From Actinobacteria bacterium IMCC26207 (GTDB taxonomy: Bacteria > Actinomycetota > Acidimicrobiia > Acidimicrobiales > Microtrichaceae), in contig LCZK01000009.1 in NCBI GenBank assembly GCA_001025035.1, positions 434,001 through 498,000 on the forward strand: a stretch of DNA of 64,000 nt. The letters run 5' to 3'. Under the pieces are notes generated by a model. The model was not told where the DNA came from. It searched no databases and was given only the letters and a program-made list of their open reading frames with translations. Numbering within the stretch: the stretch's first letter is position 1; each line of letters starts with the position of its first letter. A program made the position numbers and the translations under genes. Positions 24,886 through 32,872 of the stretch are shown here, one piece after another.

Positions 24886-25155
24886 ATGCCCGATATGCCA
24901 AGCAAAAAAGAGCTTCGCAAAGGTCCCGACGACCACGGCTTTCAGTTGAATATGCGAGCCGTAGTTGGCGGAATCATCGCTGTTGCATTAGTCGCATTTA
25001 TTGCCGGCAACAGCCAAGACGCAAAGGTTCAGTTTCTTTTCTTCAGCGCAACCATGCCGCTCTGGATTGTCCTCACGTGTACTGCATTGCTCGGTGCAGC
25101 CGTTGGCGCACTACTTACTCAACGGCGACAGCGTCGCAAGCAGCGCAACGCCTAG
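24886..25155 (+). CDS. LapA/DUF1049-like membrane protein
   Basis: 89 residues. Two hydrophobic helices (VVGGIIAVALVAFIAGNSQ and PLWIVLTCTALLGAAVGALL) flank a short VQFLFFSATMPLW strand, then a basic tail RRQRRKQRN. This is the layout of the lipopolysaccharide assembly protein A domain, widespread beyond Gram-negatives and of unclear function in actinobacteria. Start ATG 24886 with AAGGAATCC upstream. It ends 4 bp from the convergent SDR gene. Confidence 0.82.
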   Translation: MPDMPSKKELRKGPDDHGFQLNMRAVVGGIIAVALVAFIAGNSQDAKVQFLFFSATMPLWIVLTCTALLGAAVGALLTQRRQRRKQRNA

Positions 25156-25159
25156 AGAC

Positions 25160-25987
25160 CTAGGCGCTCGGTGGCATCCAGTGCCCCGAGTTCACCGGCA
25201 AGGCAGTGCCAGTCACACAAGAAGCCAGCGGCGAGGCGAAGAACACCACTGCACCGGCGATCTCGGAGGAGTGCGGCAAGTACCCAAGAGCAGTCTCGGC
25301 TGCGCGCTCATCGTAGATTTCTTGCCAAGTCGCACCCCCGCCACGTTCCTCGGCCTGCCATTCAAAGTAGATCTTTACGCTGTCTCCCCAGATGTAACCA
25401 GGGTGAACCGCGTTGACTCGAATGCCGTACTCGCCAAGTTCAAGAGCCAAGGTCTTGGTAACAGCACCAAGCGCAGCCTTTGAGCCAGCGTACGAACCTG
25501 CCTTCGCTTCAAGGTCCTGCACAGACATGGTGTTGATCATCACGATTCGGGCATCCCCAGTGCGCGCAGACGCAGTCTTGAGTAGCGGCAGCATCGCCTG
25601 GGTGAGTTGCAGCGTTCCGAAATAATTAATGTCGACCGGCCTGCGCCAACGTTGCAGATCTGCATCTTCAAACTTGACGTGTTCTCCGCCGTGGAAGGCC
25701 GAGTTGATTAAGATGTCGACACCAGTTCTCCCCGAATCGAGTTGCGCCACCGCAGCCTCAGCCTCTTGTGCAATTCGCAGACAATCCTCGGCCTTGGCAA
25801 TGTTTCCGTACACTGCGAAAGCTCGTCGCCCAAGCGCCTCAACCTCTTCCAGAACTCCAGGAACGACCTTCTCAGAGCGGGCAACCAAAATTATGTCTGC
25901 CCCTTCCTTTGCCAACCCGAGCGAAATGTCTCGTCCCATTCCCGGGCCGATTCCCGTTACGAGCGCTGTCTTTCCTTCAAGCATCAT
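25160..25987 (-). CDS. SDR family oxidoreductase
   Basis: 275 residues from ATG 25987 (MMLEGKTALVTG). The cofactor motif is TGIGPGMGRD, and SYAGSKAALGAVTK holds the catalytic Tyr-x3-Lys; INSAFHG replaces the common NNAG. The specific substrate is unknown; the partner gene suggests a hydroxyacyl-CoA or related compound. It lies 29 bp after the acyl-CoA dehydrogenase on the same strand and is probably in one operon with it. A longer frame starting inside that gene is rejected. Confidence 0.8.
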   Translation of the reverse strand: MMLEGKTALVTGIGPGMGRDISLGLAKEGADIILVARSEKVVPGVLEEVEALGRRAFAVYGNIAKAEDCLRIAQEAEAAVAQLDSGRTGVDILINSAFHGGEHVKFEDADLQRWRRPVDINYFGTLQLTQAMLPLLKTASARTGDARIVMINTMSVQDLEAKAGSYAGSKAALGAVTKTLALELGEYGIRVNAVHPGYIWGDSVKIYFEWQAEERGGGATWQEIYDERAAETALGYLPHSSEIAGAVVFFASPLASCVTGTALPVNSGHWMPPSA

Positions 25988-26016
25988 GTGGTTCTCTCTT
26001 GTTTCGGTTGCAAGTA

Positions 26017-27246
26017 TTAGGAACGCTTGGTTTGCGTCCATGGCACGTCACGATCAAGGGCTGGTTCGCGAGGCAGGCCAAGGGCTTGTTCACCAAGGTT
26101 ATTTCGGTGCACCTCTTCGGTGCCGCCGCCAATGCGCGAGGCAAACTGATTCAGACACTGGTACTGCCAGAACCCATCACCTTCGGCATCATGCCAGAGC
26201 ATCCCCTCGGGGCCTTCGAGTTCAACTGCCAAATTCACTCGATGAGCGAGGGAACGGGTAAAGAAGTTCTTGAGTAGCGACCCGTGCAGAGCTAACTCCC
26301 TACGGCCCGTCATCACTGCGGTTTGGGTTCGCCAGCTCATCCATTTGAGCACCTGCTCATTCGTCCACACTTTGGCGAGTTCTTGGCGAAGGACTGCGTC
26401 CTCGGTCCGCTCAAGTCGTCGGGCAGTGGAGAGCACGGCGGCAAAGTTTGTGGCCTGCCCCGCTCCGGAGATCATGGAACTCTCGCTACGCAGCGTGGTT
26501 CGGGCAACTTTCCAACCATCGCCGACTTCGCCGACCAAGTTTGCTTCGGGTATCCGGAGGTCGGAGAAGAACACCTCATTGAAGTGCGCCACTCCCTGGG
26601 CTTGAATTAGCGGGCGAATCTCTATCCCTGCTGAGCGCATATCAACGATGAAGTACGACAGGCCTTCATGCTTTGGCAGTTCAGGATTGGTTCTGGCGAT
26701 CAGAATTCCAAAATCTGCATGCTGTGCACTTGAGGTCCACACCTTCTGCCCATTGACGACCCATTCCGCCCCGTCAAGAACTGCCCGAGTTGCAAGTGCT
26801 GCCAAGTCCGATCCCGCTCCCGGCTCAGAGAAGAGCTGACACCAAGATTCTTCTCCAGAGAGAAGGGGTGCCAAATAGCGTTCTTGCTGAGCCGCAGAAC
26901 CGTGCTGCATCAAGGTGGGGCCGACCAAGGCCTGCGCTGCAGTTAAGAATCCAGAGGTTGCGTCATAAGCGGCGAGTTCCTGCCCAAAAATGATTTGCTG
27001 AGCTGCCCCTAAACCGCGACCTCCAAACTGAGTCGGCCAGGAAAGCCCTGCCCAGCCCGAGTCGAACAGCAGCTTCTGCCAAGCATGACAGCGTTTCCGA
27101 TACTCCTCGGCAAGAGTTGGATCGTTTGCGGCACCGTTACGAGACCAATCTCGGTCATCGCCACGTCGCAACTCGGCATTGGCGGATAAGAACGTTTGCA
27201 CTTCCTGTCGGAAGGCTGCGAGGTCGGGAGAGTCTTGGAAATCCAC
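26017..27246 (-). CDS. Acyl-CoA dehydrogenase family protein
   Basis: 409 residues. WCQLFSEPGAGSDLAALA, NGQKVWTSSAQHAD, VAHFNEVFFSDLRIPEANLVG and the C-terminal IGGGTEEVHRNNLGEQALGL are acyl-CoA dehydrogenase signatures; FAD binding and dehydrogenation of an acyl-CoA follow from family. The GTG start at 27246 has AGAGG close upstream. A 22-bp palindrome 19 bp upstream fits the KstR-type consensus, so control by a steroid- or acyl-CoA-responsive TetR protein is likely. Together with the downstream SDR it forms a two-gene unit. Confidence 0.86.
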   Translation of the reverse strand: MDFQDSPDLAAFRQEVQTFLSANAELRRGDDRDWSRNGAANDPTLAEEYRKRCHAWQKLLFDSGWAGLSWPTQFGGRGLGAAQQIIFGQELAAYDATSGFLTAAQALVGPTLMQHGSAAQQERYLAPLLSGEESWCQLFSEPGAGSDLAALATRAVLDGAEWVVNGQKVWTSSAQHADFGILIARTNPELPKHEGLSYFIVDMRSAGIEIRPLIQAQGVAHFNEVFFSDLRIPEANLVGEVGDGWKVARTTLRSESSMISGAGQATNFAAVLSTARRLERTEDAVLRQELAKVWTNEQVLKWMSWRTQTAVMTGRRELALHGSLLKNFFTRSLAHRVNLAVELEGPEGMLWHDAEGDGFWQYQCLNQFASRIGGGTEEVHRNNLGEQALGLPREPALDRDVPWTQTKRS

Positions 27247-27265
27247 CCTCTGAGAGTACGTCAGA

Positions 27266-27287
27266 AAACTGGAACAGGTTCCAGTTT
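27266..27287. promoter_or_regulatory. 22-bp palindrome matching KstR-type consensus
   Basis: AAACTGGAAC-ag-GTTCCAGTTT. The centre TGGAACAGGTTCCA matches TnnAACnnGTTnnA, the published KstR operator consensus, at every fixed position. It is 19 bp before the acyl-CoA dehydrogenase start and so would block transcription when bound. Confidence 0.7.
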
Positions 27288-27294
27288 GGCGGAG

Positions 27295-27999
27295 CTACTC
27301 CTGAGAGCCAACCACGGCAATAGCAATTCCCAGCAGCCGCGCCCGGTCTGCAATCTCTTCAACCGGGTCAATTGCACGAGCAATCTCGTTGAAAATCCAT
27401 CGAGCCACCCAGCGGCGCATCACGATTGTCCGCTCCACGCTGGGGGCGCCCGATGATGCAATCCACCGGGCTAGTTGGGTAGCCGCGTCAATCGGCTGCG
27501 GGCCTGCCAAGGCATCCTGCTGGCCTAGCTGCAGCACGGCAACATCTGCTCCGTCAATCCACATCTGCGCCAAACACTGATCCAAGAAGCCCATCGAGTC
27601 GCTCTGCGCCGAGGCGAGAACCACGAACTCGTGATCTGATTTTTCAACGGCTCGGGCAACCCCAAGAAGTTGGCCTCCGGGAGCTTCGCTCAGGATCTGA
27701 TGCACGAGATCGGACCTCTGGAGTCGCTCTTGACTCAGGCCTGCAATGGAAGGTTCCGTTGAATCAAAAGCGAACAGCTCAAGGCGTGCTCCCGTGGCCT
27801 GCCAAGTACTAGCAGCGCTCAAGAGCGAATCGTTTACAGGGTCGGTTCCCGTCAGAATCACCGACATGCTCGGCCGGACTGCAGTGGCCCGCTGCAAGAG
27901 CGTGCTCACTCTGGCGGAATGAGCGTTACGCAGCAAGAGCCGAGTGACCGATGGGTCACTGATCTCTGCAGAAGGGAGGAGGGGCTCGAGAGTCGACAT
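27295..27999 (-). CDS. Uncharacterised protein, possibly glycosyltransferase-2-like
   Basis: 234 residues from ATG 27999 (MSTLEPLLPSAEIS); a longer frame upstream contains low-complexity text and is rejected. SMSVILTGTDPVNDSLLSAA, LFAFDS, then EFVVLASAQSDSMGFLDQCL and ADVAVLQLG vaguely resemble the nucleotide-binding half of GT-A glycosyltransferases, but the DxD motif is not clear. It is divergent from a sulfotransferase gene; a joint role in modifying a surface glycan or lipid is conceivable. The assignment is weak. Confidence 0.45.
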   Translation of the reverse strand: MSTLEPLLPSAEISDPSVTRLLLRNAHSARVSTLLQRATAVRPSMSVILTGTDPVNDSLLSAASTWQATGARLELFAFDSTEPSIAGLSQERLQRSDLVHQILSEAPGGQLLGVARAVEKSDHEFVVLASAQSDSMGFLDQCLAQMWIDGADVAVLQLGQQDALAGPQPIDAATQLARWIASSGAPSVERTIVMRRWVARWIFNEIARAIDPVEEIADRARLLGIAIAVVGSQE

Positions 28000-28189
28000 A
28001 AGTGTGTGAGGTACAGCGGGGTGAGATGCTTCTTGCTGAGATAGAGCGGGGCAAGGAGTTAGGTGTTGCTGCATATGTATCGGCCACGGTCGAACGAACC
28101 TGAATATTTTATGAAGCAGCATCCAATTGTGCATTTACAACTAGGGTCATAGCTCTTTCTATTCACTACTACCCACTCCAGGAACCTCT

Positions 28190-29110
28190 GTGCCCGCACC
28201 TCTCTTCATCGTCGGAACTGCTCGAAGTGGAACGAGCTGGGCATTTGACTTGATTGCCTCACACCCGGACATGTCGATGGGATTCGAATCCAAACTCCCT
28301 CTCGAGGGTGCCGAGTTGTACCGGCAGTTCGGCAATCTCAGCAGTAAAGAAGACCTGCTCAGACTTTTTTCCGAGCTACAAGGTCAGATCCACGACCCCA
28401 TGAACACCGAGTTGTACCGACTGCTCGATCAGCCCTCGGTGCTCTCAGCCGCATGGGAGGCACATCAGTCTGCGCCAGGCTGGGCTGCAATCTGCGAGTC
28501 GATTTTTTGCTCACTGGACTCGACTACCCATTGGGGCAATAAGTTGCTTCGCATTGAGACTACCCCAGACTTACTGCTGCTCTGGCCAGAGGCCCGCTTT
28601 GTTGTACTCACCCGAGACCCACGCGCAGTTGTTGCCTCTCAAGAGGTCAAGTTTGATACCTCAATCCCGTACAGCGCCACGTATTGGCTTACCCACGCCG
28701 ATTGGGTGCTCAATCGAATCGGCGAGGACCCGCGCTACTTGGTAGTCGACCTCACCGAGATGGCCACTGATCCAGGCCCGACTCTTGAATGGGCATTCTC
28801 ACAAACAGGTCTGGATTGTGAGCCCATCAAGAAACTCATCGCCGATCACCCAGGAGATCCGAAGCGCCTAGAAAAATGGCGCGGCTCGCTTTCGGCCGAT
28901 CGCCAGCGCGAAGTCGAGGAATACTGCTTTGCTCCTATGACACGCCTTGGTTACCAACCCGAACTAGCAACGAAACACCGAGAGATCGGCAAGCTACGGC
29001 GGCTCTGGCTTGTGGCCAGTTTCCATGGGCGGGAGCTACTAAAAGACCCGGGCAGCATTCGTCGTAAGCGGGTTTTCAAACGGCTCGGTGCCGTGCTTGG
29101 AATCAGCTAA
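28190..29110 (+). CDS. Sulfotransferase family protein
   Basis: 306 residues, GTG start with AGGAAC upstream. The PAPS 5'-phosphosulfate loop is at the very N-terminus (IVGTARSGTSWAFDLIASHP) and the 3'-phosphate site appears as FVVLTRDPRAVVASQ. These enzymes move sulfate from PAPS to hydroxyls of glycans, lipids or small molecules. The C-terminal EKWRGSLSADRQREVEEYC is also typical of the family. It converges with fadA6, the two stops being 12 bp apart. The acceptor is unknown. Confidence 0.87.
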   Translation: MPAPLFIVGTARSGTSWAFDLIASHPDMSMGFESKLPLEGAELYRQFGNLSSKEDLLRLFSELQGQIHDPMNTELYRLLDQPSVLSAAWEAHQSAPGWAAICESIFCSLDSTTHWGNKLLRIETTPDLLLLWPEARFVVLTRDPRAVVASQEVKFDTSIPYSATYWLTHADWVLNRIGEDPRYLVVDLTEMATDPGPTLEWAFSQTGLDCEPIKKLIADHPGDPKRLEKWRGSLSADRQREVEEYCFAPMTRLGYQPELATKHREIGKLRRLWLVASFHGRELLKDPGSIRRKRVFKRLGAVLGIS

Positions 29111-29121
29111 TTCGAGAGCTT

Positions 29122-30270
29122 CTAGAGCCGCTCGATGATGGTGACGTTTGCTTGGCCGCCACCCTCACACATGGTTTGAAGCCCATAGCGGCCACCAGTG
29201 CGCTCAAGCTCGTTCAGCAGGGTCGTCATCAATCGAGCACCAGTGGCGCCAAGTGGGTGTCCGAGTGCAATCGCCCCACCGTTGACGTTCACCTTTGCTA
29301 AGTCGACATCAAGTTCCTTGGCCCAAGCCAGAACGACAGGTGCAAATGCTTCGTTGATTTCGACGAGGTCAATGTCATCCATGGTCATACCCGCCTTAGC
29401 AAGGGCATATCGGGTTGCTGGAATCGGCGCAGACAGCATGCGGATCGGGTCTTCGCCACGCACTGACAGGTGATGAATACGCGCACGCGGCTTGAGGCCG
29501 TACTGCTCGACAGCACGCTCAGATGCCACGAGCATGGCCGCTGCACCGTCAGAGATTTGAGAGGCGAGCGCAGCAGTAATCCTGCCGCCCTCGGTCAAGG
29601 GTGCCAGAGAACGAATTTTTTCTAGGTTCGGCTCACGTGGGCCCTCGTCTTGAGTGATCTCACCAAATGGCGTGATCTGCGAGTCAAAGCGGCCCTCGGC
29701 GCGTGCAAGAATCGCTCGCTCGTGGGACTGCACGGCAAAGGCTTCCATCTGCTCCCGAGTGATATCGAAATCTGTGGCAATCATTTCGGCACCGTAGAAC
29801 TGATCCACCGGAAGGTTGCCATAGCGCTTGACCCACCCCTCGGAGCCAGAGAACGGATCCTCAAAACCAAACTCTTGACCCACCAACATTGCCGAAGAGA
29901 TGGGAATGGCCGACATATTTTGCACTCCACCGGCAACCACCAAATCCTGGGTGCCAGACATCACGCCTTGGGCGGCAAAATGAATTGCCTGCTGCGATGA
30001 CCCACACTGCCGATCAACGGTGGTGCCGGGCACTTCCTCGGGAAGACCAGCGGCCAGCCAGCAGGTTCGAGCAATGTCACCTGATTGAGATCCAATGGTA
30101 TCGAGGCAACCAAAGACCACATCCTCGACTAGCGAGGGGTCAATTCCTGTTCGCTCTACGAGAGCCGTGAGTACATGCGCTCCGAGGTCCGCTGAGTGGA
30201 CTTGCGATAGGCCACCTCCGCGACGGCCAACCGGTGTGCGAACAGTGTCAATGATGTAGGCCTCAGCCAT
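29122..30270 (-). CDS. fadA6: Thiolase FadA6 (steroid ring degradation)
   Basis: 382 residues with the thiolase triad: Cys89 in VDRQCGSSQQAIHFAAQG, GGAIALGHPLGATGAR, and MCEGGGQANVTIIERL at the C-terminus. The whole sequence, including VAGGVQNMSAIPISSAM and IPATRYALAKAGM, follows M. tuberculosis FadA6 (Rv3556c) as I recall it. FadA6 carries out thiolysis of the linear product formed when the last steroid ring is opened by IpdAB. It stands alone on its strand, divergent from a thioesterase gene, and separated by over 20 kb from ipdAB. Confidence 0.88.
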   Translation of the reverse strand: MAEAYIIDTVRTPVGRRGGGLSQVHSADLGAHVLTALVERTGIDPSLVEDVVFGCLDTIGSQSGDIARTCWLAAGLPEEVPGTTVDRQCGSSQQAIHFAAQGVMSGTQDLVVAGGVQNMSAIPISSAMLVGQEFGFEDPFSGSEGWVKRYGNLPVDQFYGAEMIATDFDITREQMEAFAVQSHERAILARAEGRFDSQITPFGEITQDEGPREPNLEKIRSLAPLTEGGRITAALASQISDGAAAMLVASERAVEQYGLKPRARIHHLSVRGEDPIRMLSAPIPATRYALAKAGMTMDDIDLVEINEAFAPVVLAWAKELDVDLAKVNVNGGAIALGHPLGATGARLMTTLLNELERTGGRYGLQTMCEGGGQANVTIIERL

Positions 30271-30402
30271 GGAATGCGCCTCCGTAAGAATGGTGGGGAA
30301 CTACTGCAAGACTAAGGTCGGTCCAAGCAGTAGCCGTGTCGAGAAATCCTGTTCCTCGCGTTCCTACCGTACTAGCGGCAGCGAACATGCAACACTTTGG
30401 GC

Positions 30403-30867
30403 ATGACCTCTTGGCGCGCCGATCAGTTCGACCTGCTCCCTCAGTCCGTTCAGGAGTTATGGTCGCATTACGGGACATGGCCGAATAAGACGTACTTTCC
30501 CAACGTGGTGGGGATCAAGGTTGAGGAGCTCCGCCGGGACTACGCACGCATGAGTCTGCCTTGGCGCGAGGAACTGAATCAGCCGCAGGGTCTGATGCAC
30601 GCTGGGGCTATTGCGACCCTGATCGATACGGTCGTGGTTCCTGCAATTGGTACGGCCTACGACGACCCGCGGTCGTTCTCTACCATTGAGATGTCTGTTC
30701 GCTACCTTGACACTGTCCGTCAAGAGGACCTCGTGGCCGAGGGCTGGGTCACCAAGAGGGGTCGCAAAGTGGTGTTCTGCGAGGTTGAGGTTCGAACCGC
30801 AACTGCCGTCAAGGTTGCTACAGGCCACTTGCTCTACATCGTTGCTGACCCTCCTGCAGCTAGCTGA
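30403..30867 (+). CDS. PaaI-type hotdog thioesterase
   Basis: 154 residues. The hotdog fold is recognised by NQPQGLMHAGAIATLIDTV, where the H-A-G and acidic residue are the PaaI-type active site, and by STIEMSVRYLDTVRQEDLVAEG and GRKVVFCEVEV. It hydrolyses acyl-CoA thioesters to free CoA. ATG 30403 is preferred over an in-frame TTG six bases earlier. It is divergent from fadA6 with 132 bp between starts, and its 3' end overlaps the convergent nuclease-like gene by 34 bp. Confidence 0.85.
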   Translation: MTSWRADQFDLLPQSVQELWSHYGTWPNKTYFPNVVGIKVEELRRDYARMSLPWREELNQPQGLMHAGAIATLIDTVVVPAIGTAYDDPRSFSTIEMSVRYLDTVRQEDLVAEGWVTKRGRKVVFCEVEVRTATAVKVATGHLLYIVADPPAAS

Positions 30868-31754
30868 GTTCGCCCCGCATCACAGTCCTCTAACAAGTGG
30901 CAGTAGCCACACCATCTGCCGGCGACCGTGCCAGCCGAGTCTGGATTGGCTAGCAACCCAATCATCTCAACGGCTCGATCCGCAGCAAGCTCTAACAATT
31001 CTTGTGTCACAGGAATTGGTTGCAGCAATCCGGTTGCCGGCGAACCTACTGTGACTCTGAGCGGCGCATGTCGAGCGCCGAGGGTACGAACTAACGCAGT
31101 GAAACCAGCCCGAAGTCGATCAGCAGGACCTGGGACGGCATCGCTCAAAATGAGCAGTTTCTCGCCCGATGAAACGCCGCCAAGGACAGCATCCACAGAA
31201 GCAGAAAGCTGCACGAGTCGACCCGGCACATTCCACTTGGGCTTCTGCGAGGGCTCTGCCCACTTCACGCGTGCGTCCCGTCCAACAAGGCGAAGCGCTG
31301 ACTCGGCCCAGGTAATCGCGGCAGCAGCAACAGCTGCCTGCCCGGCCCGATCCAAACTGTCTACCCAGTCTCGGAGCGAGCTTGGCCAGTTCGTTGGGTC
31401 AGCCATGACCTGTTGAACAGCAGTAGAAACCAACATGGGCTGCGAAGTGCCCGCTCTATTGTCGAGTTCACGCACTGCCAACAGGCCAACCCTTCGACGG
31501 GACATAGCCACACTGTCGCGGTAATCGCTAGACGGGCCGGCGAGCTTACGAGGGCAGCGCTCAGTCACCCGAAATGCATCAACGACTAAGCCATCGGCGA
31601 AGTAGTTGGGACGGACCCCGGGCTCCACTCGATACTGCTCCCCCAGTAACTGCTCAACAGAATCGCATAAGCGCTCAGTGATCTGTCGGGCAAGCGCTTC
31701 ACGCCCCTCACGAGTGCTGGGTTCAATCTTGCTGGGTTCAATCTGACTGGTCAC
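30834..31754 (-). CDS. Degenerate PD-(D/E)XK-like partner protein
   Basis: 306 residues, GTG start in a 4-base overlap (GTGA) with the preceding nuclease gene. The C-terminus WCGYCHLLEDCDAG (C-x2-C-x6-C) repeats the cysteine cluster of its neighbour. In the middle VQLSASVDAVLGG and EKLLILSDAVPG occupy the place of the D and E-x-K catalytic strands, but the E-x-K is missing, so nuclease activity is doubtful. It looks like an inactive paralogue forming a complex with the upstream protein, as in several RecB/AddB-type pairs (inference). Near the N-terminus a 15-bp duplication gives KIEPS after IEPS. Confidence 0.55.
   Translation of the reverse strand: MTSQIEPSKIEPSTREGREALARQITERLCDSVEQLLGEQYRVEPGVRPNYFADGLVVDAFRVTERCPRKLAGPSSDYRDSVAMSRRRVGLLAVRELDNRAGTSQPMLVSTAVQQVMADPTNWPSSLRDWVDSLDRAGQAAVAAAAITWAESALRLVGRDARVKWAEPSQKPKWNVPGRLVQLSASVDAVLGGVSSGEKLLILSDAVPGPADRLRAGFTALVRTLGARHAPLRVTVGSPATGLLQPIPVTQELLELAADRAVEMIGLLANPDSAGTVAGRWCGYCHLLEDCDAGRTQLAAGGSATM
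31716..31745. repeat. 15-bp tandem duplication at a gene start
   Basis: GCTGGGTTCAATCTT and GCTGGGTTCAATCTG are adjacent and encode IEPSKIEPS at the N-terminus of the minus-strand gene. Confidence 0.8.
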
Positions 31755-32770
31755 CAGTCACGCTCCGGATCGAACTCAGCCTCGAACTCCAGATCACCCT
31801 CCGCGCCTGCCGGAGCGCCCGGGTCGACTCGGCTACTCGGACACACTTCGTTATCGGGGCACCACCCACACCAAGGACCCGAGGATTCTTGTGGGGTTCT
31901 TCCGCAAAGCAACTCTGCCCAGCGCAACATGGCTCGCTCTAGACGCGTGGCCGCTGACTCAAGAAGGCCCTCGCTGACTGCCACTGCAGCAAGGTCTGAC
32001 CCGGGATACCAACGAGCAACTGCGCCGGGAGCTAGGCCGTCGCGAAGGGCCAACAACAAGCCGTACAAGTAGGCCTCTGCCTGATGTGCTGCCACTGGCT
32101 TTCCTGACTTCACCTCGACAATCACTCCCGGCACCCCGGCACTCGGGCCCCCTAGCTCTACATCGATAATCCCCGAACAGACCACAGCCCCGTCAGCGAA
32201 AACTGCTGCGGCCTTGGACTGGGTCCTTGGAACCCAGGCAGGATCAATCCCCGACCAAGCATCAGCGACCTGCGCCGCTAATGGATCAATCAGCGCTGCA
32301 CTGGCCTCAGGGCCGAGCGCCTCGAAAGCTGCAATCGCCGAGTCCTCTGCTTCTGCCTCGAGCATTGAAAGGCATGTCTGCAGTGGCTCCGTGACTCGGC
32401 CCGCTACCAGTTGATAGGTCACAAAGCGATCGAGTGCCACCCCGCGCAACATCGGCGCTGTTATCGATTGCTCTGCGTGATCTGCCTGATATGCAGCGAG
32501 CGCTTTTCGCTCACAGCAATCAAGATCTGCAAGCCGCGACTTTGGGACCCGTATTGGCAGTTGCTCGGGAGCGGTACTTCTCACTATCGCTGCTGCGTGA
32601 CGGGCTGTGACCTCAAGTTGTTCGCGCAGTTGCTCAATGAATACCTCGGGCACCTCGAGTGGTGGCTCAAACTCAGACAGCCAAGACGCAACCTGCATGT
32701 TCACCACTCTTTCAGATTCTGCGGTCGATAACTCACGAGATAGCTGCATCAGAGCACTAGGTAGTTCCAC
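31751..32770 (-). CDS. PD-(D/E)XK nuclease family protein (RecB/Cas4-like)
   Basis: 339 residues. The nuclease core is visible as SGIIDVELG (Asp203), VIVEVKSGK (Glu219, Lys221) and HQAEAYLYG (the QxxxY helix), in the order of RecB-type nucleases. CysCys at 85-86 and WCGWCPDNEVCP at 300-311 could form a four-Cys iron-sulfur site as in Cas4 and AddB. No helicase, cas gene or CRISPR is near. It is translationally coupled to the degenerate partner downstream. A role in DNA end processing or defence is possible; the pairing itself is the notable point. Confidence 0.7.
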   Translation of the reverse strand: MELPSALMQLSRELSTAESERVVNMQVASWLSEFEPPLEVPEVFIEQLREQLEVTARHAAAIVRSTAPEQLPIRVPKSRLADLDCCERKALAAYQADHAEQSITAPMLRGVALDRFVTYQLVAGRVTEPLQTCLSMLEAEAEDSAIAAFEALGPEASAALIDPLAAQVADAWSGIDPAWVPRTQSKAAAVFADGAVVCSGIIDVELGGPSAGVPGVIVEVKSGKPVAAHQAEAYLYGLLLALRDGLAPGAVARWYPGSDLAAVAVSEGLLESAATRLERAMLRWAELLCGRTPQESSGPWCGWCPDNEVCPSSRVDPGAPAGAEGDLEFEAEFDPERDW

Positions 32771-32872
32771 CTAGAACCTGAATGAAGGTTGAACACAAGG
32801 TGAACAAGTGACACACTGCGCAATACGATCTGAGCGTGGTGTTCTAGGCACTATGAACGGCAAGGGGAGATC

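Noticed and set aside
28270..28290. tRNA-like TTCGAATCC text
   Set aside because: It is inside the sulfotransferase coding region and no cloverleaf can be formed around it. No tRNA was found elsewhere.
30271..30402. Steroid-type operator between fadA6 and the thioesterase
   Set aside because: I looked for the 15-bp palindrome, KstR and KstR2 patterns in this divergent region and found none.
31751..32770. Cas4 of a CRISPR system
   Set aside because: Although the Cys pattern and PD-(D/E)XK motif recall Cas4, there are no repeats or other cas genes within the window.
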